Origin: Rhodospirillales bacterium
Lineage (GTDB): Bacteria > Pseudomonadota > Alphaproteobacteria > Acetobacterales > Acetobacteraceae
Reading direction: 5' to 3'
DNA length: 5,070 nucleotides
Assembly: GCA_025350425.1 (NCBI GenBank)
Contig: JANXXW010000262.1
Location: forward strand, 1 to 5,070
Position numbers and translations under genes: made by a program
The notes under the pieces: model-generated
Told to the model about the DNA's origin: nothing
The model's database searches: none
The model's input: the letters and a program-made list of their open reading frames with translations, nothing else
Part shown: one piece after another, positions 1-5,053 of the stretch
Layout of the letters: the number at the start of each line of letters is the position of its first letter
Numbering within the stretch: the first letter of the stretch is position 1

Positions 1-390
1 GGCCGTTACGTCTATGCCACTGGCGGTAACGAGCGCAGCGCGCGTACCAGCGGCGTCGGCACGCGCAAGGTCATCTTCTCCGTTTACGTCATCTCCGGCG
101 CTCTGGCCGGGCTGTCCGGCATGGTACTGGCGGCGCGCACCACCTCCGCGCTGCCACAGGCCGGGTTGAGTTACGAGCTGGACGCCATCGCCGCCGTGGT
201 GATCGGCGGCACCAGCCTGACTGGGGGCGTTGGCAGTGTCCTCGGAACGGTGCTGGGCGCGCTCATCATCGCGGTCATCAACAACGGTCTCGACCTTACG
301 GGCGTGTCTTCGTACTATCAGCAGGTCATCAAGGGCGCGATCATCGTGCTTGCCGTTCTGCTCGACACCTCTCGCCGCGGCCGGGACTAA
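1..390 (+). CDS. Sugar/polyol ABC transporter permease, RbsC type (C-terminal part, 5' end outside window)
   Basis: This is the last 129 residues of an inner-membrane permease of the ribose-type (CUT2, BPD_transp_2) importers; the frame is open from base 1, so the gene begins upstream. It would form the membrane channel with an ATPase and the binding protein encoded next. The fragment opens with GRYVYATGGNERSART (fragment residues 1-16), matching the conserved cytoplasmic loop G.Y.YA.GGN..AA..SG of RbsC-like permeases. Hydrophobic stretches follow at about residues 23-46, 62-96 and 106-121. The central one contains IGGTSLTGGVGSV, the Gly-rich segment typical of the family, and the tail ends in basic residues (SRRGRD). 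An ATG at 121 lies inside a membrane segment and is not the true start. The family is clear; the substrate cannot be read from this fragment. The next gene starts 38 nt downstream on the same strand, so co-transcription is likely. Confidence 0.93.
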   Translation, partial: GRYVYATGGNERSARTSGVGTRKVIFSVYVISGALAGLSGMVLAARTTSALPQAGLSYELDAIAAVVIGGTSLTGGVGSVLGTVLGALIIAVINNGLDLTGVSSYYQQVIKGAIIVLAVLLDTSRRGRD

Positions 391-414
391 AACAAACAAC
401 GCTTAAGCAAAAAC

Positions 415-420
415 AAGGAA
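415..420 (+). promoter_or_regulatory. Ribosome binding site of the periplasmic binding-protein gene
   Basis: AAGGAA lies 8 nt before the ATG at 429, in a strikingly A-rich 38-nt spacer (391-428) within otherwise GC-rich DNA. An unstructured A-rich leader with a good Shine-Dalgarno sequence fits the need for more binding protein than permease; that link is inference. Confidence 0.6.
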
Positions 421-428
421 ACTCCAAA

Positions 429-1430
429 ATGCACCGCAGAACATTTATCGCCGCAACCGCCGCCCTGGCCACCCCCGCAATCGCCCGCGCCCAGGCCGGC
501 AAGACCTACAAGATCGGCGCTGCCGTGTATGGCCTCAAGGCTGAGTTCATGCAGCTCTGGACCGGCGCCATCAAGGCGCACCCGGCGGTGCGCAGCGGCC
601 AGGCAGCCATCACCGTGTTCGACGGCCAGTATGACGCCCTTACCCAGTCCAATCAGTTCGACACCATGATTACCCAGCGGTTCGACGCTATCGTGTTCGT
701 ACCGATCGATATCCAGGCGGGCGCCGACGCAGTTCGCAAGGCGAAGGCCGCCAACATCCCGGTAGTCGGCTCCAACGCGCGCGTCACGGGTAACGACCTG
801 CTGTCCTATGTCGGTTCCGATGACGTGAAGGCGGGCGCCATGGAAGCCGAGGCCATTGTTAAGGCGATGGGCGGCAAGGGCAACGTGGTCATCCTTCAGG
901 GTCCGATCGGCCAGAGCGGCGAGATCGAGCGTGGGCGCGGCAACCAGCAAGTGCTGGCGGCCAACCCCGGCATGAAAGTTCTGGAGCGCAAGACGGCCAA
1001 CTGGTCCCGGGCGGAGGCGCAATCCCTGATGGAGAACTGGCTGACGGCGCACCCGGGCCAGATCGGCGGCGTGATTGGGCAGAACGACGAGATGGGGCTG
1101 GGCGCGCTGCAAGCGGTGAAGGCTGCCGGGCTTGATCCCAAGACAATCCCTATCGTCGGCATCGACGGCGTTAGCGACGCAATCCTGGCGGTGAAAGCGG
1201 GCGAAATGATGAGCATCCTGCAGGACGCCACCACACAGGCGCAAGGCGCGTTGGACGTGGTGCTGCGGCATCTCGTGGGCGATAGCTACCAGCCGCAGAG
1301 TGCTGGGTGGAAGCAGTACGGCGCGCAGATGCCCTGGGACGGTGGCACCGCGGCGAACTACAGCGTGCCATGGACCCCGGTTACGCTCCAGAACGCGGAC
1401 GCGTTGCTCGCCAGCCGGCAGAAGGCATGA
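429..1430 (+). CDS. Periplasmic sugar/polyol-binding protein of an ABC importer, RbsB-like (Peripla_BP_4)
   Basis: This 333-aa protein is the extracytoplasmic ligand receptor that delivers a sugar or polyol to the permease encoded just upstream. The N-terminus MHRRTFIAATAALA has an arginine pair, a short hydrophobic stretch and an ARAQA-like cleavage site near residue 23, so export is expected, possibly by the Tat route. The mature part follows the two-lobe RbsB plan: DAIVFVPID at 86-94, IPVVGSN at 110-116, GNVVILQGP at 151-159, ERGRGNQQ at 167-174, LTAHPGQIGGVIGQNDEM at 205-222, and IVGIDG at 242-247. By comparison with E. coli RbsB recalled from memory, R168, N219/D220, D246 and Q265 are probable ligand contacts. 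The region after about 290 (WKQYG..MPWDGG..ANYSVPW) is longer and more aromatic than RbsB, suggesting a ligand other than ribose. The stop overlaps the next gene's start. Family certain, ligand unknown. Confidence 0.93.
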   Translation: MHRRTFIAATAALATPAIARAQAGKTYKIGAAVYGLKAEFMQLWTGAIKAHPAVRSGQAAITVFDGQYDALTQSNQFDTMITQRFDAIVFVPIDIQAGADAVRKAKAANIPVVGSNARVTGNDLLSYVGSDDVKAGAMEAEAIVKAMGGKGNVVILQGPIGQSGEIERGRGNQQVLAANPGMKVLERKTANWSRAEAQSLMENWLTAHPGQIGGVIGQNDEMGLGALQAVKAAGLDPKTIPIVGIDGVSDAILAVKAGEMMSILQDATTQAQGALDVVLRHLVGDSYQPQSAGWKQYGAQMPWDGGTAANYSVPWTPVTLQNADALLASRQKA

Positions 1431-2179
1431 CCCCAGGCGGTGCCGACTTTACGGGAAAGGCGGCGCTCGTAACTGGGGGGGCCGCCGGGATCGGTGCCGC
1501 CATCGTTCATGCCCTCGCCGCGAACGGCGCCAAGATCGCGGTCGTGGACCTCAGCCCGGCGGCGGCGGACGTCGCGGCGGCCCTGCCCGGCGGCGGGCAC
1601 TGTGCCCACGTGGCCGACATCACGGTGCCGGGCGAGGCAGCCCGGGCCGTGGCGGCAGCAACCCGCGCGCTGGGCCGGCTCGACATTCTGGTCAACAGCG
1701 CTGGCGTGGTGCTGCTCGAGCGGGCGGAGGCTATGACAGACGAAGACTGGGACCTTACGATGGCGGTCAACCTACGGGCGCCGTTCCTCATGGCGCGCGC
1801 TGCATTCCCCGCCCTGCGGAGCGCAGGCGCCGGGCGGATCATCAACCTGGCATCCCAGGCCGCCTTTGTGGCGCTGGACCGGCACCTGGCCTACTGCACG
1901 AGCAAAGCCGGGCTGCTGGGCATGACCAAGGTACTGGCGCTGGAATGGGCGTCCCACGGCATCACCGTCAACGCGATCTCCCCCACCGTCGTGGAGACGG
2001 CACTCGGCCGCAAGGCGTGGGCCGGCGAGGTTGGCGTCGCAATGAAGCGTAAGATCCCGGTCGGCCGCTTCGCGCAACCGGAGGAGATTGCGCATGCCGC
2101 CTTGTTCCTCGCCAGCGAGGGTGCCGCGATGATCACCGGCGCCAACCTCGTCGTGGACGGCGGCTACACCATCCAGTAG
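1427..2179 (+). CDS. Short-chain dehydrogenase/reductase, GolD/D-threitol dehydrogenase-like polyol dehydrogenase
   Basis: This 250-aa classical SDR is a cytoplasmic NAD(P)-dependent oxidoreductase. Starting at the ATG at 1427 gives the normal family length; the longer open frame back to 1307 only overlaps the binding-protein gene. Visible motifs are TGGAAGIG at 16-23 (cofactor loop), D41 after the second strand (favours NAD over NADP), NSAG at 90-93, N115, S143, and Y156-x3-K160 (catalytic Ser-Tyr-Lys). The C-terminal half (ISPTVVETALGRKAWAG at 184-200, GRFAQPEE at 213-220, ITGANLVVDGGYTI at 236-249) resembles, from memory, the GolD/D-threitol dehydrogenase group, which acts on polyols and diols. 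ATG overlaps the upstream stop as ATGA, so translation is probably coupled to the binding protein; an AGAAGG at 1420-1425 is too close to act normally. The likely role is oxidation of the imported polyol. Fold and catalysis are sure; the substrate is inferred. Confidence 0.92.
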   Translation: MTPGGADFTGKAALVTGGAAGIGAAIVHALAANGAKIAVVDLSPAAADVAAALPGGGHCAHVADITVPGEAARAVAAATRALGRLDILVNSAGVVLLERAEAMTDEDWDLTMAVNLRAPFLMARAAFPALRSAGAGRIINLASQAAFVALDRHLAYCTSKAGLLGMTKVLALEWASHGITVNAISPTVVETALGRKAWAGEVGVAMKRKIPVGRFAQPEEIAHAALFLASEGAAMITGANLVVDGGYTIQ

Positions 2180-2249
2180 CGCCAGAGGTGGCCCGGAAGA
2201 TTCGGACAGGGCGGTGAGCTATTGCCGCTTGGTCGAAAGACGGAACCAC

Positions 2250-2389
2250 ATGGACAAGGCGACACGGAAACGTTGCAGGGATAGCGTTAGGTCCAAGGCT
2301 TGCCCCGGATGATCCGGGGCAAGCAGACACTGGCGGAACTGTCCGCCCAGCACGGCATCCACCAGACGATGATTGCGACCTGGAAGTAA
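2250..2389 (+). pseudogene. Degraded IS3-family transposase OrfA fragment
   Basis: A frame from 2309 to a TAA at 2387 reads MIRGKQTLAELSAQHG then IHQTMIATWK. This matches the helix-turn-helix core of IS3-type OrfA transposases (HTH_Tnp_1), whose usual form is G-E-K-T-x-x-E-L-x-x-x-x-x-V-H-P-x-x-I-x-x-W-K. An ATG at 2250 in another frame gives MDKATRKR, which looks like the basic start of such an OrfA, but that frame hits a stop at 2310. The two parts therefore need a frameshift to join, and the reading ends directly after the WK of the HTH. No OrfB catalytic domain or terminal inverted repeats were found nearby. I read it as an old, non-functional insertion remnant. The HTH match is good; the extent to the left is uncertain. 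Confidence 0.55.
2298..2324. repeat. Perfect 13-bp inverted repeat (REP-like palindrome)
   Basis: GCTTGCCCCGGAT (2298-2310) and its exact reverse complement ATCCGGGGCAAGC (2312-2324) flank a single G at 2311. The element lies 118 nt after the dehydrogenase stop. Neither strand has a T-run after the stem, so it does not look like a standard rho-independent terminator. It resembles dispersed intergenic REP-type palindromes of alphaproteobacteria, or could impede 3' exonucleases. Its right arm overlaps the start of the transposase-like reading. Confidence 0.7.
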
Positions 2390-2644
2390 TGGGCAATTTC
2401 GATTGTGCGGAAATGCGTGCCAAGTGAGATAAAGTGCCGATCTTGTCTCGCAACGAAGCCCTGGAACGTAGCGGGTTCACCGTCAGCCGCCCAGTCGATC
2501 GGGATTACGGCATCACGCCGACTTTGAAATTATTCTGCCGTGTAGCCTATGACAAGGCCGCAAGCTGGAACGAAACCTGAGTTACCGTCCGTTTTCGTAA
2601 TGAGTTCTGAATTGCGCCACGTAGCGCCCAACAGAGCGAGCGCC

Positions 2645-2673
2645 TTGACTAAGACGATGCCACAACCAAGATG
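2645..2673 (+). promoter_or_regulatory. Possible sigma70-type promoter for the DUF1127 gene
   Basis: TTGACT at 2645-2650 is a near-consensus -35 box. Downstream, CAAGAT (2667-2672, 16-bp spacer) is only a poor -10 match. The element sits about 35-60 nt before the small gene, in a locally AT-richer stretch. The -35 is good and the -10 weak, so this is tentative. Confidence 0.25.
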
Positions 2674-2696
2674 TTGCAGTGCAATATCGCTCTTGG
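2666..2696 (+). promoter_or_regulatory. Potential 5' leader hairpin covering the weak Shine-Dalgarno of the DUF1127 gene
   Basis: CCAAGA (2666-2671) is complementary to TCTTGG (2691-2696), and between them sits a second palindrome TTGCA-G-TGCAA (2674-2684). The right arm includes the G-rich bases (GGGA at 2695-2698) that would act as the weak ribosome binding site for the ATG at 2706, so pairing could hide it. The pairing is seen in the sequence; a regulatory function is inference. Confidence 0.3.
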
Positions 2697-2705
2697 GATA
2701 CGATT

Positions 2706-2918
2706 ATGGCTGTTGTTATTACTCCTGCACCGGCACACCCGCGTGCTTTCTCGTGGCTCCGCGACCTGTATGACCGTGCCGCCGCCGCCCGCGCCGACCG
2801 TGCCTTACGGTCGGCGGTGATGCGCGACCTGTTCGACGCCAATCCCCGGGATCTCCGTGATCTCGGGATCAGCACATGCGATTTTGACTCGATCGCGAAC
2901 GGCAGTTTTCGTCGGTAA
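2706..2918 (+). CDS. Small DUF1127 domain protein (about 70 aa)
   Basis: From the ATG at 2706 this encodes 70 residues; a GTG at 2679 would add nine, but the MAVVITP start is better placed after GGGA at 2695-2698. The protein has a Pro/Ala-rich N-terminus, a basic Ala/Arg middle (RAAAARADRALRSAV, 24-38), and a C-terminal motif MRDLFDANPRDLRDLGIS (39-56), then DFDSIANGSFRR at 59-70. The L.DLGIS...DF..IA.G..RR ending is the DUF1127 signature, common as short basic proteins in alphaproteobacteria. Some members, such as CcaF1 of Rhodobacter, bind RNA and affect sRNA turnover; whether this one does is unknown. It stands alone, with no close neighbour on its strand, among element remnants. A 9-bp inverted repeat (2792-2800 / 2808-2816) and a 9-bp direct repeat (2772-2780 / 2796-2804) lie inside the coding sequence. 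Family assignment is fairly secure; function unassigned. Confidence 0.78.
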   Translation: MAVVITPAPAHPRAFSWLRDLYDRAAAARADRALRSAVMRDLFDANPRDLRDLGISTCDFDSIANGSFRR

Positions 2919-2937
2919 TCACCTTATGTCGCTTTGA

Positions 2938-3066
2938 TTACTTTGGTCTGTAGGTTTCCATACTGTGCCCGGACTGATCTCGTAAGGCGGTAAGGGCCTG
3001 CTCGTCGGTAATATATTCACCGAGTTTGGTCATCTGGTGGTGTCGGTAGGTGTTGGGCGTGCCGAG
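2938..3066 (-). pseudogene. Possible C-terminal remnant of a tyrosine recombinase/integrase
   Basis: Read on the minus strand, 42 sense codons run from after a stop at 3067-3069 to a TAA at 2938-2940. The product includes NTYRHHQMTKLGEYIT, then DEQALTALRDQSGHSMETYRPK. The pattern R-H...L-R-x-Q-x-G-H-S-M-E-T-x-x is like the end of tyrosine recombinases, where an RH box is followed about 22-25 residues later by LGH-S...T...Y. Here R to GH is about 25 residues. There is no start codon with a ribosome site, and the frame is closed on both sides, so it is at best a broken fragment. The resemblance is short and from memory; it could be chance. Confidence 0.3.
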
Positions 3067-3117
3067 TTAATTCATGGCAACGCTGCGGTGACGCGGCTGA
3101 GCGTGTATGGTCAGGCA

Positions 3118-3145
3118 CCCCGTCGGCAAGATTGCCGCTTCGGGG
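3118..3145 (+). repeat. Two-part hairpin in the leader of the quinone oxidoreductase gene
   Basis: CCCCG (3118-3122) pairs with CGGGG (3141-3145), and inside it CGGCAA (3124-3129) pairs with TTGCCG (3132-3137) around GA, with a one- versus three-base internal bulge. It ends 37 nt before the ATG at 3183. No T-run follows, so it is not a standard terminator. It may be a leader structure or a degenerate REP element. Confidence 0.4.
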
Positions 3146-3172
3146 CATCGCCGGATCAAACCCGGCAGCGCC

Positions 3173-3178
3173 GAGGAG
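3173..3178 (+). promoter_or_regulatory. Ribosome binding site deciding the quinone oxidoreductase start
   Basis: GAGGAG lies 4 nt before the ATG at 3183 and 16 nt before the alternative ATG at 3195. The spacing is short but favours 3183 over both 3195 and the upstream TTG at 3132. Confidence 0.55.
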
Positions 3179-3182
3179 CACC

Positions 3183-4181
3183 ATGCCGAACACCATGCGT
3201 TTCATCCAAGCCAAACAGCCCGGCGGCCCGGAAGTGCTCGCTCTGGCCACCGGCCCGGTTCCATCGCCACGATCCGGCGAGGTTTTGATCCGCGTCATGG
3301 CTGCCGGGGTCAACCGGCCAGACGTTGCGCAGCGGCAGGGCGCCTACCCTCCACCTCCGGAAGCAAGCCCGATCATCGGTCTTGAAGTTGCTGGCGAGGT
3401 CGTCGCACTGGGGGATCAGGTTTCGGACTACAGGGTGGGTGATCGCGTTTGTGCCCTCACCAATGGTGGCGGGTATGCCGAGTTCTGCTTGGCCCCGGTC
3501 CCACAATGCCTCCCTTGGCCGACAGGCTACGACGCTATCTATGCGGCCAGCATACCGGAGACATATTTCACCGTTTGGGCCAACCTGTTCACGATCGGCC
3601 GCCTCGCGCCCGGTGAGAGCGTGCTGGTCCATGGCGGCAGTTCCGGGATCGGGCTCACTGCCATCCAGCTTGCAAAGGAGTTCGGCTCGACCGTCTACGT
3701 GACTGTGGGTTCGGAAGCCAAGGCACAGGCATGCCGAGATCTCGGCGCCGAGTATGCAATCAACTATCGCACGCAGGATTTCGCGGATGAAATAAAGCGC
3801 CTCACCCAGGGGCGCGGCGTGGACGTCGTACTCGACATGGTCGGTGCCCCCTACACCATGCGTAACATCCGCAGCCTGGCCATGGATGGGCGGCTCGTGC
3901 AGATCGCCTTTCTGGAGGGCAGCAAGCCAGATGGGTTCGATCTCGGCCCGATCATGACGCGTCGCCTGACCGTCACCGGATCGACCATGCGGCCCCGCAC
4001 CACCGCGCAGAAGGGCGCGATTGCCGCAGTGTTGCGTGAGCGCGTGTGGCCGGTGCTGGATCTTGGGCGCTGTCGGCCGATGGTCCATGAGGTGTTCCCG
4101 CTGGCAGAAGCGGCGCAGGCACACGCTTTGATGGAGAGCAGCGCCCATATCGGCAAGATCATGCTGAAGGTCGCCGATTGA
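3183..4181 (+). CDS. NAD(P)H:quinone oxidoreductase, PIG3/zeta-crystallin (QOR) family
   Basis: This 332-aa cytoplasmic enzyme belongs to the zinc-free medium-chain dehydrogenase/reductases, which transfer electrons from NADPH to quinones or related carbonyl acceptors. The N-terminal GroES-like domain shows GGPEVL at 14-19, AGVNRPD at 41-47 followed by QRQGAYPPPP at 50-59, IGLEVAGEV at 65-73 and VGDRVCAL at 85-92. The Rossmann domain has VLVHGGSSGIGLTAIQLA at 147-164, GSEAK at 176-180 and GVDVVLDMVG at 212-221. The zinc-ligand cysteines of alcohol dehydrogenases are absent, as expected for QORs. The pattern with GAYPPPP and the tail IGKIMLKV at 323-330 fits the PIG3 subgroup. Length is normal. 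The start at 3183 is chosen from GAGGAG just before it and the fit to family length. An upstream TTG at 3132 would add 17 atypical residues. It probably forms a two-gene unit with the hydrolase 28 nt downstream. The native substrate is not determinable. Confidence 0.92.
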   Translation: MPNTMRFIQAKQPGGPEVLALATGPVPSPRSGEVLIRVMAAGVNRPDVAQRQGAYPPPPEASPIIGLEVAGEVVALGDQVSDYRVGDRVCALTNGGGYAEFCLAPVPQCLPWPTGYDAIYAASIPETYFTVWANLFTIGRLAPGESVLVHGGSSGIGLTAIQLAKEFGSTVYVTVGSEAKAQACRDLGAEYAINYRTQDFADEIKRLTQGRGVDVVLDMVGAPYTMRNIRSLAMDGRLVQIAFLEGSKPDGFDLGPIMTRRLTVTGSTMRPRTTAQKGAIAAVLRERVWPVLDLGRCRPMVHEVFPLAEAAQAHALMESSAHIGKIMLKVAD

Positions 4182-4209
4182 ACCAACGGGAAGCACTGCC
4201 CCCACGGGA

Positions 4210-4980
4210 ATGATCCTACACGCGATAGAGATCGGCGCCGGGCCTTCGCTTGTGCTGTTGCATGGTCTGTTCGGACGTGGGGCCAATTTCGGCGCTGTCG
4301 GGAAGCAGTTGGCGGCCACGCATCGCGTCATCGCTCTCGATCTTCGCAACCATGGGCAGAGCCCGCACGGGCCCGGCATGGATTATCCCGCGATGGCGCA
4401 TGACGTGGTGGAGACGCTGCGTGAACGAGATGCGTTGCCCTGCTCGTTGGTCGGACACTCCATGGGTGGCAAGGTCGCGATGTCGGTGGCGCTGGAGGCC
4501 CCCGATACGGTGACGCGGTTGATGGTGGCCGATATCGCGCCCGTGGCGTATCCCCCCGCGTTCCGTGCCTACGCGGCCGCAATGTCGGCGATGGACCTCC
4601 GCCCTGGATTGACCCGTGCCGGGGCTGACCGAGAACTGGCGGAGAGCGTAGCGGATGCAGCCATTCGGGCGTTCCTCCTGCAAAACCTGGCGTTCGGCGC
4701 GCAACCTGCTTGGCGCATCGGATTGGCCGAGATAACCGCCGGATTGCCGGATATCGAGGGGTGGCGAGATCCCGATACCGCGCCTTTTCCCGGCCCTGCG
4801 CTATTCGTGGCCGGGGCCAGGTCGGACTACATCAGGTCAGAACATCGGGCGCCGATCCGGGCTTTGTTCCCCCGCGCGCGCTTCGTGACGCTCAAGGACG
4901 CCGGCCACTGGCTTCATGCCGACAACCCCGACGGCTTCGTCGCGCTGGCAGCATCATTTCTGGAGACAACGCCTGCTTGA
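4210..4980 (+). CDS. Alpha/beta-hydrolase, YbfF-like esterase/acyl hydrolase
   Basis: This 256-aa soluble protein has the complete alpha/beta-hydrolase fold of small esterases. LLHGLFGRGANF at 16-27 holds the oxyanion HG; VIALDLRNHGQSPH at 40-53 and MDYPAMAHDV at 57-66 are typical of the YbfF group. The nucleophile elbow is GHSMGG at 82-87, with S84 as the catalytic serine. VADIAPVAYP at 106-115, a probable acidic residue D206 in AGARSDYI at 201-208, and H233 in AGHWLHAD at 231-238 complete the site. YbfF-like members hydrolyse short acyl esters and thioesters in vitro, but physiological substrates are mostly unknown. The ATG at 4210 directly follows ACGGGA, an unusually tight spacing, and no better start is in frame upstream, so translation may depend partly on ribosomes arriving from the oxidoreductase stop 28 nt earlier. 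Fold and triad are certain; substrate is not. Confidence 0.9.
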   Translation: MILHAIEIGAGPSLVLLHGLFGRGANFGAVGKQLAATHRVIALDLRNHGQSPHGPGMDYPAMAHDVVETLRERDALPCSLVGHSMGGKVAMSVALEAPDTVTRLMVADIAPVAYPPAFRAYAAAMSAMDLRPGLTRAGADRELAESVADAAIRAFLLQNLAFGAQPAWRIGLAEITAGLPDIEGWRDPDTAPFPGPALFVAGARSDYIRSEHRAPIRALFPRARFVTLKDAGHWLHADNPDGFVALAASFLETTPA

Positions 4981-5014
4981 TCCTCCGCAACGACTGTCAG
5001 TGTGAGCTGAAACG

Positions 5015-5053
5015 CGACACCGTGATCTCCACGGTTGTGGTGGGTGTCGTTTT
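5015..5053 (+). terminator. Weak rho-independent-like terminator after the hydrolase gene
   Basis: CGACACC (5015-5021) can pair with GGTGTCG (5043-5049), followed by TTTT at 5050-5053. Inside, ACCGTG (5019-5024) and CACGGT (5030-5035) form a competing 6-bp hairpin with a 5-nt loop. The site is about 35 nt past the hydrolase stop, a sensible place, but the loop of the longer stem is large and the T-run short. An open frame also crosses it to the window end, so it may instead be coding. Confidence 0.25.

Larger units (their letters stand above)
2180..2705. other. Intergenic region with element remnants between the polyol operon and the DUF1127 gene
   Basis: No intact gene is visible over these 526 bases. 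The left half holds a perfect palindrome and a broken transposase fragment, listed separately. The segment from about 2390 to 2660 is less GC-rich and has no recognisable product on either strand; a 48-codon GTG-initiated frame at 2434-2580 matches nothing I know. No convincing rho-independent terminator with a T-run follows the dehydrogenase stop at 2179. Confidence 0.7.
2919..3182. other. Intergenic region between the DUF1127 gene and the quinone oxidoreductase
   Basis: These 264 bases hold no intact gene. The left half carries a minus-strand protein-like fragment and the right end a two-part hairpin, both listed separately. The promoter of the downstream pair should lie here, but I could not pick out a convincing -35/-10 pair. 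Confidence 0.6.

Noticed and set aside
387..1271. Long minus-strand open frame of 294 codons opposite the binding-protein gene
   Set aside because: It is the antisense shadow of a clear RbsB-type gene in GC-rich DNA, and its product is rich in His/Arg/Gly without any recognisable motif.
1307..1426. 40-codon N-terminal extension of the dehydrogenase
   Set aside because: The extension lies wholly inside the binding-protein gene in another frame and is not SDR-like; the ATG at 1427 gives a standard 250-aa enzyme.
2434..2580. 48-codon GTG-initiated frame (starts VPILSRNEALERSG)
   Set aside because: No convincing ribosome site, no recognisable family, and the length is compatible with chance.
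2549..2773. 74-codon + strand frame overlapping the DUF1127 gene
   Set aside because: It overlaps the better-supported DUF1127 frame and its product has no recognisable domain.
2792..2816. 9-bp inverted repeat CGCCGACCG / CGGTCGGCG inside the DUF1127 gene as a terminator
   Set aside because: It is in the middle of the coding sequence, without a T-run, and is explained by Ala/Asp/Arg codon use.
3156..4379. 407-codon minus-strand open frame opposite the quinone oxidoreductase
   Set aside because: Composition and lack of motifs show it is a frame shadow of the well-supported + strand gene.
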